A DNA stretch of 64,000 bases from Palsa-504 sp963742795. Lineage in GTDB: Bacteria; Actinomycetota; Actinomycetes; Streptosporangiales; Streptosporangiaceae. Location: NCBI GenBank assembly GCA_963742795.1, contig CAVUNL010000026.1:496001-560000 (forward strand), read 5' to 3'. Shown here piece by piece: positions 13,798 through 22,495 of this stretch; positions within the stretch are counted from its first letter, which is position 1, and every line of letters begins with the position of its first letter. The position numbers and the translations under genes were made by a program. Below the pieces are notes generated by a model. It was not told the origin of the DNA. It saw only the letters and a program-made list of their open reading frames with translations, and made no database searches.

Positions 13798-16134
13798 TCA
13801 CAGCGAGTCCGCTGCGGCAATGAGCTCCAGGATGCGAGCCGGGGGCAAGTGCTGCTCGTAGATCCGCACCCCGAAGGGTGCGAGCGCGTCCTCGATTGCG
13901 TTCACTACCGTGGGCGGTGCGACGATCATGCCGCCTTCGCCTACGCCACGGAAGTTGACGTCAGCGTCGAGCGGCACGGTCTGGAGGTGCTCGATCTCGA
14001 TGCGGGGAACGTCACAGGCGGTCGGCATCAGGTAATCCATGAACGTGGCCGACTGGAAGCTGCCGTCCTCGGCGTACGCCGATCGTTCGAGCAGCACCGC
14101 GCCGATGCCCTGCGCGATGCCGCCTCGGATCTGGCCCTCGACGACGGCGGGATTGATAAGGGCGCCGCAGTCTTCAACGGCGACATACCGCTCCACGTTC
14201 ACGATGCCGGTCTCGGCATCGACTTCTACGATCGCGCAGTGAGTGCCGCCAGACCATCCGCCTTCGCCGCCGTCGAACGCGGCCTCGACCTCGAGCGCGG
14301 CCTCCACGTCGGCACCGAACTGCCCTGATGCCGCGCGCCGCGCGACCTCGCTTACCGCGATCGCGCTCGCCGGGTCACCGCGGACCCAGACATTGCCGTC
14401 GGTGATCAGGAGATCCTGCGCGCTGACCTCCATGAGATAGGCCGCGAAATCGAGCACCTTGGCCTTGAGCTGCCGGGCGCCATGGAGCGCCACGCCTCCG
14501 GTCATGGTGGCCGACCGGCTGCCGCCGGTCAGCCCGAACGGGACGACGTCGCTGTCGCCGACGACGACGCGGACCTGCTCGAACGGCACACCGAACTCGT
14601 CTGCGGCGATCTGGGCCAGGGTCGTCTGGTGGCTCTGGCCGTGCGGCATCTGGCCGGTGAACAGCGCGACGATGCCGTCTTCCTCAAGCCGGAGGCGCAT
14701 GGACTCATTGCCCAGGGCGCCGTCGGGCCCCCGCGGGCCCGGAGCGGCTTCGATGAACGTGGCTACCCCCATGCCGAGGTAGCGGCCCAGCACTCGGGCC
14801 TCGGCCTGCCGGCGCCGGAATGCGGGGAAGTCCACCATCTGGGCAACCCGCTCCAGTGACTCGTTGGTCGTGACTCCCACCAGCGGACGGCCGGTAATCA
14901 TCACGGCCGGCGGGTCGGTGCGTGCGGCGAGGTTGCGCAGCCGGATCTCGACCGGATCGAGGCCGAGGTCTTTCGCGATGAGGTCCAGGACGCGTTCCCG
15001 CACGAACGTCTCGGACGCCCACGGCCCGCGATAGGCGACGTACGATGCCTTGTTCGTGATCGCCGCGGTCGACTCGAACCCCAGGGCCGCGAGCTTGTAC
15101 GGACCGGGCAGCATCGCCTGCATGATGTCCGGCACCATCGTGCCCAGGCCGGGGTACGCACCGGTGTCGATGACCATCTTCACGTCCAGCCCGAGCAGGT
15201 CGCCGTCGTTGCTGACCGCGGCCCGGACGTCGAAGCTCTCCTCGCGCGCCTGTCCCGACGCGGTGAGGTTCTCGCCGCGGTCCTCGACCCACTTGACCGG
15301 CCGGCCGAGATGACGCGAGGCGGCGGCGACGGCGAGTTCTTCGCGTGATGCCCCGATCTTCAGGCCGAACGACCCGCCGATATCCCCGGCCAGGACACGT
15401 ACCTGGTCACCCTGGATACCCAGGCGCGTGGCCACACCATTCCTGGTGATGTGCACGCTTTGCGTGGCCGCGTAGACCGTCATGGCAGCTAGATCGGCAT
15501 CCCAGCTCGCGACGCAGCCGCGTCCCTCCATGGGCACGTTCTGGTGCCGGTGCACGTCGATGTGGAAGTCGATGACGCGATCGGCATTGGCGAACGTGCC
15601 TGAGACGTCGCCGAACTCGTTGCGCGAGTGCGGGCGGGCGATGTTGTCACCCAGGTTCGCGAACAGCGGCGGGCTGCTCGGGTCGAGCGCGAACGCTGCA
15701 CTAATCACCGCTGGGAGTTGCTCGTAGTCGGCCTCCACCAGCTCACAGCCGTCCTCGGCGAGGTAACGGCTCTCGGCGATGACGATCGCCACCGGATCGC
15801 CCACGAAGCGCACTTTGTCGGTGGCGAGCAGGGTGAACTCCGGGGTGGGCCCCCCGGTAGTGAAAAGCGCCAGCAGCGGATCCGGCGCCTGGACCGTCAT
15901 CGCTTCCAGATCCGCTCCGGTGAGCACCGCGACCACTCCGGGCAGTGCCCGCGCGGCCGAGACATCGACCGAGAGCACCCGGCCGTGAGCCAGCGGCGAG
16001 CGCAAGAACGCGGCGTGCAGCATCCCGGGCAGCTTGATGTCGTCGACGTACCGGCCCGCGCCGGTCAGGATGCGCGGGTCCTCCGAACGCTTGATGCTGG
16101 CGCCGGTGTAGCGCTCAGCCACGATTTCTGCCAT
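13798..16134 (-). CDS. Molybdenum hydroxylase large subunit (CoxL/XdhB-like)
   Basis: A 778-residue molybdopterin-binding subunit of the xanthine dehydrogenase/CO dehydrogenase family. N-terminal RSEDPRILTGAGRYVDD is typical. Cofactor-binding stretches are GDIGGSFGLKIGASREE, LTGGSRSATMTGGVAL and the end of the active site with the catalytic Glu in FRGVGEGGMI. True aerobic CO dehydrogenases (form I) carry AYRCSFR at the active loop. This protein has AYRGPWA, so CO oxidation is not supported; a purine, aldehyde or N-heterocycle hydroxylase is more likely. It is the last gene of a three-gene minus-strand operon in the order FAD subunit, iron-sulfur subunit, large subunit, with 12 bp to the upstream gene. 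Confidence 0.92.
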   Translation of the reverse strand: MAEIVAERYTGASIKRSEDPRILTGAGRYVDDIKLPGMLHAAFLRSPLAHGRVLSVDVSAARALPGVVAVLTGADLEAMTVQAPDPLLALFTTGGPTPEFTLLATDKVRFVGDPVAIVIAESRYLAEDGCELVEADYEQLPAVISAAFALDPSSPPLFANLGDNIARPHSRNEFGDVSGTFANADRVIDFHIDVHRHQNVPMEGRGCVASWDADLAAMTVYAATQSVHITRNGVATRLGIQGDQVRVLAGDIGGSFGLKIGASREELAVAAASRHLGRPVKWVEDRGENLTASGQAREESFDVRAAVSNDGDLLGLDVKMVIDTGAYPGLGTMVPDIMQAMLPGPYKLAALGFESTAAITNKASYVAYRGPWASETFVRERVLDLIAKDLGLDPVEIRLRNLAARTDPPAVMITGRPLVGVTTNESLERVAQMVDFPAFRRRQAEARVLGRYLGMGVATFIEAAPGPRGPDGALGNESMRLRLEEDGIVALFTGQMPHGQSHQTTLAQIAADEFGVPFEQVRVVVGDSDVVPFGLTGGSRSATMTGGVALHGARQLKAKVLDFAAYLMEVSAQDLLITDGNVWVRGDPASAIAVSEVARRAASGQFGADVEAALEVEAAFDGGEGGWSGGTHCAIVEVDAETGIVNVERYVAVEDCGALINPAVVEGQIRGGIAQGIGAVLLERSAYAEDGSFQSATFMDYLMPTACDVPRIEIEHLQTVPLDADVNFRGVGEGGMIVAPPTVVNAIEDALAPFGVRIYEQHLPPARILELIAAADSL

Positions 16135-16146
16135 GGTCTCCTTGCC

Positions 16147-16644
16147 TCAGCGCTCGCGGTTGCGCAGTGTTCGATTGCGCTGGGCGGCCAGCAGGACGCC
16201 GTCGATGATGCTCTGGTAGCCCGTGCACCGGCAGATGTTGCCGGATAGCGCCTCGCGGATCTGCTGCTCGCCGGCGTCGGGGTGGTCGCTGAGGAGCGCG
16301 GTAGCCTGCATGACGAACCCCGGCGTGCAGAAACCGCACTGGAAGCTGTGCGAATCCCACATCGCTTGCTGCAGTGTGCCCAGCCCGCCGTCGGGGGCCA
16401 GCCCCTCGATCGTCGTTACCTCGCGGCCGGCGGCCTGGACCGCCAGCATCAGGCACGAGCGCACCGCGCGGCCGTCGACGATGACCGTGCACGCACCGCA
16501 GACCCCGTGCTCGCAGCCGACGTGGGTGCCGGTGAGATCAAGGTCATCCCGCAGGAAGTCCGCCAGCGTCTTGCGCGCCTCCGGCGAACCCGTGCGCGTC
16601 GCGCCGTTGACCCTCAAGGTGATGCCGGGTGGAGTTACAGCCAT
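16147..16644 (-). CDS. Molybdenum hydroxylase 2Fe-2S subunit (CoxS-like)
   Basis: A 165-residue electron-transfer subunit with two 2Fe-2S clusters. The plant-ferredoxin cluster ligands are in GCEHGVCGACTVIVDG plus a later Cys in RSCLMLAVQ. The second cluster is in FQCGFCTPGFVMQ and GNICRCTGYQSIIDGV. All eight cysteines expected for the family appear present. It passes electrons from the molybdenum site to the FAD subunit. Its start codon abuts the stop of the upstream FAD subunit (they share one base), indicating translational coupling. Confidence 0.94.
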   Translation of the reverse strand: MAVTPPGITLRVNGATRTGSPEARKTLADFLRDDLDLTGTHVGCEHGVCGACTVIVDGRAVRSCLMLAVQAAGREVTTIEGLAPDGGLGTLQQAMWDSHSFQCGFCTPGFVMQATALLSDHPDAGEQQIREALSGNICRCTGYQSIIDGVLLAAQRNRTLRNRER

Positions 16645-17519
16645 CAGTTACTGCCTCTCGCGGCGTTGTCCGCAGCTGCTCGCAGGCCGCGACGCGCGAT
16701 GGCGGCCGCGACCGTCTTCCGGTAGTCCGACGACCCGTGCAGGTCGGCCGGCGGGTCGATGTCGTCGGTCGCACGGCGGGCCGCCTCGTCGAACAGCTCC
16801 GTCGACGGCCTCTCCCCGACCAGCAGATCCTCCGCGGCGGCCGCCCGGACCGGCACGTAAGAAACGCCGGCCAACGCCAGCCGCGCCTCGCTGATCACCC
16901 CGCCGGACAACACCAGTGACACCGCCAGACCCACCATGGCGAAGTCGCCGTGGCGCCGGGCAACCTCCTGGAAACTAACTCCCGTGCCCGGTTTTGCGGC
17001 CGGGAACCGCACCTCCACGAGCAGCTCGTCAGGCCGGCGCGACGTCGTGAGATAACCCTCGAACCACTGCGCCGCCGGGATCACCCGTTCGCCCGACGGG
17101 CCGCGCACCACGAACTCGGCATCCAGCGCCCTGGCCACCGCCGGCAACTCGGCGGCCGGATCGGCATGCGCCAGGCTGCCGCCTATCGTGCCGCGGTTGC
17201 GGATTGCCTCATGACCGATAAATGGCAACGCGGCCGCCAGCAACGGCACGGCACCGGACAGGGCCTCGGATTCCTCGGCCACGTACTCCCGCGTCATGGC
17301 GCCGATCGTCACCCAGCCGTCTGCCGCCGATACCCCGGACAGCTCATCTATGCCGTTGATGTCGATCAGCACCGCCGGGCGGGCCAGCCGCAGCGCCAGC
17401 AGCGGTATCAAGCTCTGGCCGCCGGCCAGGACGCTCGCCTCGTCAAGGTGCTCACCAAGCAAATCGACAGCTTCGGCAACGGTCGTCGGTGCCTCGTACT
17501 CAACAGGAGGCAGCTTCAT
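16644..17519 (-). CDS. Molybdenum hydroxylase FAD subunit (CoxM-like)
   Basis: A 291-residue FAD-binding medium subunit. The flavin-binding signatures are VLAGGQSLIPLLALR near residues 35-50 and TIGGSLAHADPAAELPAV near residues 110-130. A C-terminal CO-dehydrogenase flavoprotein domain follows (LALAGVSYVPVRAAAAEDLL). It is the first gene of the coxMSL-like operon. The upstream 117 bp to the next fragment would hold the promoter. No maturation genes (coxDEF-like) are seen nearby. Confidence 0.93.
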   Translation of the reverse strand: MKLPPVEYEAPTTVAEAVDLLGEHLDEASVLAGGQSLIPLLALRLARPAVLIDINGIDELSGVSAADGWVTIGAMTREYVAEESEALSGAVPLLAAALPFIGHEAIRNRGTIGGSLAHADPAAELPAVARALDAEFVVRGPSGERVIPAAQWFEGYLTTSRRPDELLVEVRFPAAKPGTGVSFQEVARRHGDFAMVGLAVSLVLSGGVISEARLALAGVSYVPVRAAAAEDLLVGERPSTELFDEAARRATDDIDPPADLHGSSDYRKTVAAAIARRGLRAAADNAARGSN

Positions 17520-17636
17520 CGGCGCGGCCCTTCGATCGGGGGCAACTCTTCCCTAGCCCGCCACGGCTCATTAGCTACCCTAACAACCTTGGCGACGGTA
17601 ACCACGGCCACCACAGCCGGCTCCCCGCAGACCTTC

Positions 17637-17992
17637 TCATTCAGTCGGGCCGGCGTCCCAGGCCCCACGGTCCTGCTCGACGAGCGTGACTAGTTCGCCG
17701 CCCGCCGAGACCCGGGCGGTGCGGCGGGCCTCAGTGAGGAGCATCAGCGCCAGCAGCCCGGCCACCTCACCGTCCTCCGGCATGAGGGCACGGATCAGGC
17801 GAGTGAGCCGGATCGCCTCGGCGATCAGACCGTGACGTACGGGATCGGTGTCGGGGCCGGTCGCCAGGTAGCCCTCGTTGAAGACGAGGAAGAGGACGCC
17901 TTGAGCCGGTCCTTGAATACGTCGATGGCCGCCATCTCGTCCGGGGTGGCGAGGCCGGCCGTGTCGTCGATTACGGAAACCAGGTACTGCAT
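17637..17992 (-). pseudogene. Chimeric remnant: YciI-like N-terminus joined to an ECF sigma (DUF6596) fragment
   Basis: From the ATG at 17990-17992, behind AGGAG, about 32 codons read MQYLVSVIDDTAGLATPDEM and so on. This is the start of an actinobacterial YCII/DGPF-domain protein. Near 17897 the homology jumps to another frame giving LFLVFNEGYLATG, DPVRHGLIAEAIRLTRLIRA and LLALMLLTEARRTAR. That is the DUF6596 middle of SigI/ECF42-type sigma factors, and it stops early after EQDRGAWDAG. YciI and this sigma type are commonly adjacent, so one deletion across the gene boundary explains the junction. Both products are lost. Confidence 0.75.
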
Positions 17993-18187
17993 CACGGATC
18001 ATCTCCTGTAGTCCGGGGCGCCCCTCGTGGGCGGCCGCTCACCCCTGCTACGAACACCTCCGCCCCGATCCGACACCGCGTCCCGGACTTCTTTCAAGGC
18101 CTGGCCTCCCAGCCGGACACGCTACCGCCAACCGCCGGCCTAATCCCCGGGTCCAAACCCTGCCAGAGCAACGCGCGCATGGCGGGG

Positions 18188-18217
18188 CGCCATGCGGGTA
18201 CCAGTACCCGCATGGCG
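18188..18217. promoter_or_regulatory. 14-bp inverted repeat overlapping a start codon
   Basis: Perfect 14-base arms at 18188-18201 and 18204-18217, with core arms CCATGCGGGTAC and GTACCCGCATGG around a CA centre. The right arm contains the ATG (18212) chosen for the VOC gene. It could be a dimeric regulator site or an mRNA structure masking the start. Confidence 0.6.
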
Positions 18218-18589
18218 TGCCGTATCAGCGAGTTGGTGATCGACAGCCGAGACCCCGAACGCCTTGCCGCGTTCTGGTGTGACGTGCTTGGCTACGTCGT
18301 CCTCGACCGGGTCGAGAACAGCGTCGAGATCGGCCCTGAAGACGAAGGCTTCGGCGGGCTCCAGCCGACGATCGTCTTCGATCTGACCGACAAGCCGAAG
18401 GCCGGCAAGCTGCCGCTGCATATCGACGTGAACCCCACCGATCGAGACCAGGATGAAGAGCTTGAGCGTCTGCTGGCTGCCGGCGCCAAGCCCGCTGACG
18501 TGGGTCAGACGGGCGAGGAATCCTGGCACGTCCTGGCCGATCCGGAGGGCAACGAATTCTGCCTGCTGCGCCGACGCCTGAGCGGCTAG
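18212..18589 (+). CDS. VOC-superfamily (glyoxalase-like) protein
   Basis: About 125 residues in the small single-module vicinal-oxygen-chelate fold. The N-terminal strand is ISELVIDSRDPERLAAFWCD, the middle strand PLHIDVNPTDRDQ supplies a His, and the C-terminal WHVLADPEGNEFCLL supplies a Glu. Family members bind a metal and act as dioxygenase, isomerase or resistance-type proteins; the substrate is unknown. ATG 18212 is preferred because homology starts there. An in-frame ATG at 18179 would add 11 residues. A perfect inverted repeat overlaps the chosen start. Confidence 0.82.
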   Translation: MACRISELVIDSRDPERLAAFWCDVLGYVVLDRVENSVEIGPEDEGFGGLQPTIVFDLTDKPKAGKLPLHIDVNPTDRDQDEELERLLAAGAKPADVGQTGEESWHVLADPEGNEFCLLRRRLSG

Positions 18590-18621
18590 TCCGTGAACGG
18601 GACGTCCGTCCAGTTGTTTAT

Positions 18622-18759
18622 CTTGCCGACCTCGAAGGACGCGGCTACCGGCAGATCTCTGCTCTTACGGGCATCCCGCTCGGGAGCGTGAAGTCGTCCC
18701 TGCATGGGGGCCGGTGCCAGCCACGCGCCGAACTCGGCAGTTATGCGTCCCGGGGCTAG
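18622..18759 (+). pseudogene. ECF sigma factor region 4 remnant
   Basis: A 45-codon stretch without a start reads LADLEGRGYRQISALTGIP, then LGSVKSSLHGGR, before a TAG at 18757. This is the helix-turn-helix of sigma region 4.2 (usual form ..GTVKSRLHRAR). The -10-recognising region 2 is absent. It lies on the opposite strand to the YciI/sigma chimera, so it may derive from another sigma gene or an inverted piece. Confidence 0.65.
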
Positions 18760-18815
18760 GCCAGCGTGCCACGTTAGACCGACCATTTTGATAGCGGAGG
18801 GGAAGTGAGAGGCGC

Positions 18816-19124
18816 GTGGGCATTTGGTTGGTGGGCAGGGGGTCGCCGGGCGGGCTCCGGTCGTTCGATCCTCTCCGTATCGCAGACCTGGAATACCGGA
18901 TGTGGGTGGGCGAGTCGGTGATCGGCCTGTACTGCTACCTGTTCGGCGAGACCGAGGCCGCGGTCAGGCCAGCCGCCATGCACCGGGTGCAGGCGATGGA
19001 CCTGTCCGATCAGTGGGTCCGTGAGGGCTGCCCACCCGACAGCCTGCTGCTTGCGGACGAGCGTGCCGCGCTGGTCCGCGCTTACGCTGCGCTGCTCGCC
19101 GCCATCCACCACGAGGAACGCTGA
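18816..19124 (+). CDS. Hypothetical protein, 102 residues
   Basis: GTG start at 18816, with GGAGGGGAAG about ten bases upstream. The protein is helical and moderately acidic, with ESVIGLYCYLFGETEAAVRP in the middle and a C-terminal LVRAYAALLAAIHHEER helix. No membrane segment or known domain is recognised. It is followed by a short GCGTAC triplet repeat (about 19145-19165) and then another small gene on the same strand. Confidence 0.5.
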   Translation: MGIWLVGRGSPGGLRSFDPLRIADLEYRMWVGESVIGLYCYLFGETEAAVRPAAMHRVQAMDLSDQWVREGCPPDSLLLADERAALVRAYAALLAAIHHEER

Positions 19125-19262
19125 TGAGCGCAACACGCCACCCGCGCGTACGCGTACGCGTACGGGCCGACGAGACGTCCAGCCAGGCCTGCCGTGTCGG
19201 CCTTCGCCTTCGCTGGCCTGAACGTCCAGCGATCATTCAGAAACGAGCGCTAACTTCTTGGC

Positions 19263-19637
19263 ATGGACGAATTCCGGGCCCGCCGAGTGGTCGATGCCCT
19301 TCGTGACCGTGGCGTTAACGCTCACTTTCTCCGGGGTGGCGTAGGCCAGTTCGGCGTTCGCGTATCACTGCCCGGCGGCCGCGACGCCGAGTGGGATACC
19401 GACGGTACCGCAGGTCTCGAAGCGCAGGTCATGCGCGACGGCATGCTGGTTGGCTACGTGCCTCAGATCGACGGCTCCGAGGACTTCGACGAATCCCAGA
19501 TCGTTGACGCTATCGCCCGGACAGACTATGACCAGCCGATCGCCCGCCAGCGGACCGTGGCACCGCCGCCCAGCCCCGCCCTCACCCGGGAAGGCGGCGT
19601 CTTCCGCCGGTTCCTCGACGGCTTCCGCTACAGATAA
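19263..19637 (+). CDS. Hypothetical protein, 124 residues
   Basis: ATG start. The N-terminal half is an alpha/beta mix (RARRVVDALRDRGVNAHFL, then short strands around GVRVSLPGG). A proline linker follows, then a basic C-terminus (RRFLDGFRYR). No signal peptide is visible. The overall layout resembles small conserved actinobacterial proteins of unknown function. The gene lies alone between intergenic stretches, with no operon partner. Confidence 0.6.
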   Translation: MDEFRARRVVDALRDRGVNAHFLRGGVGQFGVRVSLPGGRDAEWDTDGTAGLEAQVMRDGMLVGYVPQIDGSEDFDESQIVDAIARTDYDQPIARQRTVAPPPSPALTREGGVFRRFLDGFRYR

Positions 19638-19793
19638 CGAGGGCCGCCGGCCAGGCCTGGCGTAGAGCGGGGAGATGCGGAGGTCCCACGGCCTGATCCA
19701 GCTGCTGCCGGGAGAGGCGGGATGCGCCGAGTGGCGGTGACGCTGTTTGGTGGTACCGTCGCGGGGTTACGGGCCGGGAAAAGGAGGGCTTTG

Positions 19794-20843
19794 ATGACCG
19801 CACCGCTGCAGGTGATCGCCTTGAGCTTCAGCCGCGACGCCGGTTCGGAGGACAGGATCCTGGCCGAGGTCGATCGTCTGCGCGGCCGGGGAGTTCTTCG
19901 CTTGCTCGACATGCTCTTCGTGGCCAAAAGCCAGGACGGCACCATCGAACGGCTGACCATCGGTGATGACGAGGATTTCGGCTCGCTGCTGGCGGCAGTG
20001 GTTCCCTTCACGGACCGCGGTCCGGCTGTGCCGGTGCCGGCTGACGGTCTGGCAGCCTTTGACCCGGCCGATGCGCGGGCTCTGGCCGGTTCTCTGGAGC
20101 CAGGGACCGCCCTGGCCTTCCTGCTCGTCGAGCACTACTGGGCCGCCCCACTTTTCGACGCCATCGCCGAGACCGGCGGCACGCTGATCGGCGAGGGCTT
20201 CCTCACCGCCGAGACCGGGCTGGTGGTAGGAGCCGAGGTCGCCGCCATGGAGGAGGCAGCGGAAGTGATCGCCCAGGCCCAAGCCGAAGAGGCCACTGCC
20301 GTGCTCGCGATGGCTGCCGCCCAAGCCGAAGCGGCCCAGGCAGTGGCCGAGTCGCAGCGGATCCAGTCGGCCGCTGCCGCCGGCGCCGTCCGGGCGCTGA
20401 TCACCGCCGGGCTGATCGAGGAGGCGGCCACCCACGAGGCGGTCACGGCGCTGACCGCCGCCGGCCTGATCGTGGCTGCCGCCGATCAGGCCGCCGCTGA
20501 CGCCGTAGCCGAAGACGTCGCCACCGTCGAAGCCGCCGACGAGGTGGCTGCCGAGTCCGTGGCGGAGTCCCTCATCACCATTGCCGCCGCCGACGAGATA
20601 GCCGCCGACGCGAGCAGCCAAGCCGGGGCACGAGTCAGGGCAGCTTCGATCACAATGGCAGAGGCCCAGGTCCTGCGATACCTCCCCACGCCACTCCCCT
20701 TCTCAGTTATCGCCGGCAAGCTGGGCATCTCCCGGTCCGCAGCCAAGGAGCGAGCGGAACGCCTGTATAACAGGCTCGGCGTCCACAGCCGGGACGAGGC
20801 GGTCAGCCGGGCCCGCTCCCTAGGCCTCATCCACGCTAAGTAA
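19794..20843 (+). CDS. DUF6325-like protein fused to a LuxR-type helix-turn-helix
   Basis: The start is ATG 19794, with AAGGAGG 7 bases before it; an upstream in-frame start at 19722 lacks a site. Residues 1-130 resemble the DUF6325/DUF1269-type domain (LQVIALSFSR, RGVLRLLDMLFVAKSQDG, ALAFLLVEHYWAAPLFDAI). Residues about 145-275 are a long Ala/Glu-rich helical region with repeating AADEVAAESVAE-like units. The C-terminal 60 residues are a GerE/LuxR-type HTH (LPFSVIAGKLGISRSAAKER, AERLYNRLGVHSRDEAVSRA). This suggests a DNA-binding regulator whose sensor is the DUF domain. Stand-alone DUF6325 proteins lack the HTH, so the architecture is notable. Confidence 0.75.
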   Translation: MTAPLQVIALSFSRDAGSEDRILAEVDRLRGRGVLRLLDMLFVAKSQDGTIERLTIGDDEDFGSLLAAVVPFTDRGPAVPVPADGLAAFDPADARALAGSLEPGTALAFLLVEHYWAAPLFDAIAETGGTLIGEGFLTAETGLVVGAEVAAMEEAAEVIAQAQAEEATAVLAMAAAQAEAAQAVAESQRIQSAAAAGAVRALITAGLIEEAATHEAVTALTAAGLIVAAADQAAADAVAEDVATVEAADEVAAESVAESLITIAAADEIAADASSQAGARVRAASITMAEAQVLRYLPTPLPFSVIAGKLGISRSAAKERAERLYNRLGVHSRDEAVSRARSLGLIHAK

Positions 20844-20909
20844 TCCGGGCGCGGATGCTCCGCTGTTACCGTCGTGATCAGTGACCGCGATCAACCAGTC
20901 CCGGCCTTG

Positions 20910-22265
20910 CTAACGGCGGCGGGTCACGATGATCGGTAGTTCGCTCGGCACCAGAGTGCTGCTGACCACGGGGTGCACGGCGGCGCCGTCGCCGAGCCGT
21001 AGCTGCCATCGGCCGGCGATCGCGCTGAGCAACAGGGTTGACTCGGTCCAGGCGAACCCCTCGCCGATGCAGTTCCTGATGCCCTGGCCGAACGGGAAGA
21101 AGGTTGCCCGCATATCGCTCCTGCTGTAGTCGGTGGCCCACCGGTCTGGCTCGAAGCGGTCGGGATCGCGGTGCAGCCGCGCGTCGCGGTTGAGCGCGTA
21201 CGGGCTGAAGAAGATCCTGCTTCCCGCTCGGAGCAGGTGACCGCCAAGCTCGACATCGACGAGCGCCCGGCGGGGCAGAATCCAGACCGGGCTGTACAGG
21301 CGTAGCGCCTCGGTGATCACAGCGCGGGTAAAGGGCAGCCTGCTAAGGGTCTCGTAGCTAGCATCGGCGCCGTCCAGCACGAGGTCGGCTTCCTCCTGGA
21401 GCCGTTCCTGGATCCGCGGATGCTGAGCCAGCAGGTAGCAGGCCCAGGCGATAGTGTTTCCCGTCGTCTCGGAACCCGCGATGACGAGGGTTGTCGCTTC
21501 GTCACGCAGTTGCTTGCTGGTCATCCCCGTGCCGGTGTCGTCGCGGGCGCGCATGAGGATCGAGATCAGGTCGTCGTGGTCCGCCCCCACCGTCTGGTAG
21601 CCGTCGATGATGCCTGTCAGCAGGGCGCGCAGGCGCCGGCTGGCCGCGCCGAACCGCCGGTTGGACCGGGTCGGTACCCACGCGAGCCCCGGAACGTTCG
21701 CGGTGATCCCTCGGGCCACGAGCTCGGATAGCAGTATCCGCAGCAGTCGCTCGATTTCGTCGATCGCATCCGCGCCGATGTCGCTGGAAAGGAGCGTCCT
21801 GGTCAGCACGGTGAGCGTGATCGACCGCATCTCCCGGTCGAAGGCGAGCGTCCCGCCGTCTGGCCATGCACTGATGCGCGGCACCGAGACATCGCGCATC
21901 GTGGCCACATAGCGGGCGATCTCGGTGCGATGGAACGCGGGCTGCATGAGGCGCCGCTGCCGCTGATGGCTCTCGCCTTCGGACATCACCAGTCCGTTGC
22001 CTATCAGCCGCTTGGCCCGGCCGAAGTTCAGGCCCTTGCCCAGCTTCCTGGCCTCGCCGACCAGCGCCTGCCTGATCACGCCCGGGCTGTTCAGCACGTA
22101 AAAATGGAATGGCCCGAACCGGATGCGAACCACATCGCCGTGTTCCCTCGCCCGCTGGAACAGCGCGAGCGGGTCGCGGCCGAACTCCAGCGCGTGCCCC
22201 AGAACCCGCTGCCCGCCCGGCATCACGGGAACCTCACGCGTGACCTTCCCGTTAGCGACGGTCAT
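20910..22265 (-). CDS. Cytochrome P450 monooxygenase
   Basis: About 451 residues from ATG 22265, with AGGAG upstream; a longer in-frame start at 22361 is less likely. The I-helix oxygen-binding motif is VIAGSETTGNTIAW. The K-helix ExxR is in ITEALRLYSP. The heme loop is FPFGQGIRNCIGEGFA, with the axial Cys near residue 399. The N-terminal PMPGG..LGHALEF-like entry and the overall length fit soluble bacterial P450s related to the CYP110/CYP4-like group. No ferredoxin or reductase gene is adjacent. The substrate cannot be inferred. It is transcribed away from the LuxR-fusion gene's end, i.e. convergent with it. Confidence 0.93.
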   Translation of the reverse strand: MTVANGKVTREVPVMPGGQRVLGHALEFGRDPLALFQRAREHGDVVRIRFGPFHFYVLNSPGVIRQALVGEARKLGKGLNFGRAKRLIGNGLVMSEGESHQRQRRLMQPAFHRTEIARYVATMRDVSVPRISAWPDGGTLAFDREMRSITLTVLTRTLLSSDIGADAIDEIERLLRILLSELVARGITANVPGLAWVPTRSNRRFGAASRRLRALLTGIIDGYQTVGADHDDLISILMRARDDTGTGMTSKQLRDEATTLVIAGSETTGNTIAWACYLLAQHPRIQERLQEEADLVLDGADASYETLSRLPFTRAVITEALRLYSPVWILPRRALVDVELGGHLLRAGSRIFFSPYALNRDARLHRDPDRFEPDRWATDYSRSDMRATFFPFGQGIRNCIGEGFAWTESTLLLSAIAGRWQLRLGDGAAVHPVVSSTLVPSELPIIVTRRR

Positions 22266-22495
22266 CCTTCGCGCTCCTGACAGCATCCGCCACAACCCGC
22301 CAGCCAGCGGGTGCGGCGCCAGGCCGATCGTTACTGATGGACCGGCAAATGAACAACGCACCGTCGGCCGCCAGGATGCCTGCCGCGGGCACGGAGGCCC
22401 TCCTCTCCATTCGCCCTGGTGGTCAGCGCTTGGCCGCCGGGGAGTGCTGGTAGCACCGGTCCAGGCGTCGGTTCACCGCGCGAATGAAAGACGCG

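Noticed and set aside
13798..17519. Aerobic CO dehydrogenase operon
   Set aside because: Subunit order fits, but the form I active-site loop AYRCSFR is absent, so only a general molybdenum hydroxylase is supported.
19140..19170. Regulatory repeat of GCGTAC units
   Set aside because: A short simple-sequence run of three units in a gap; no evidence for a function.
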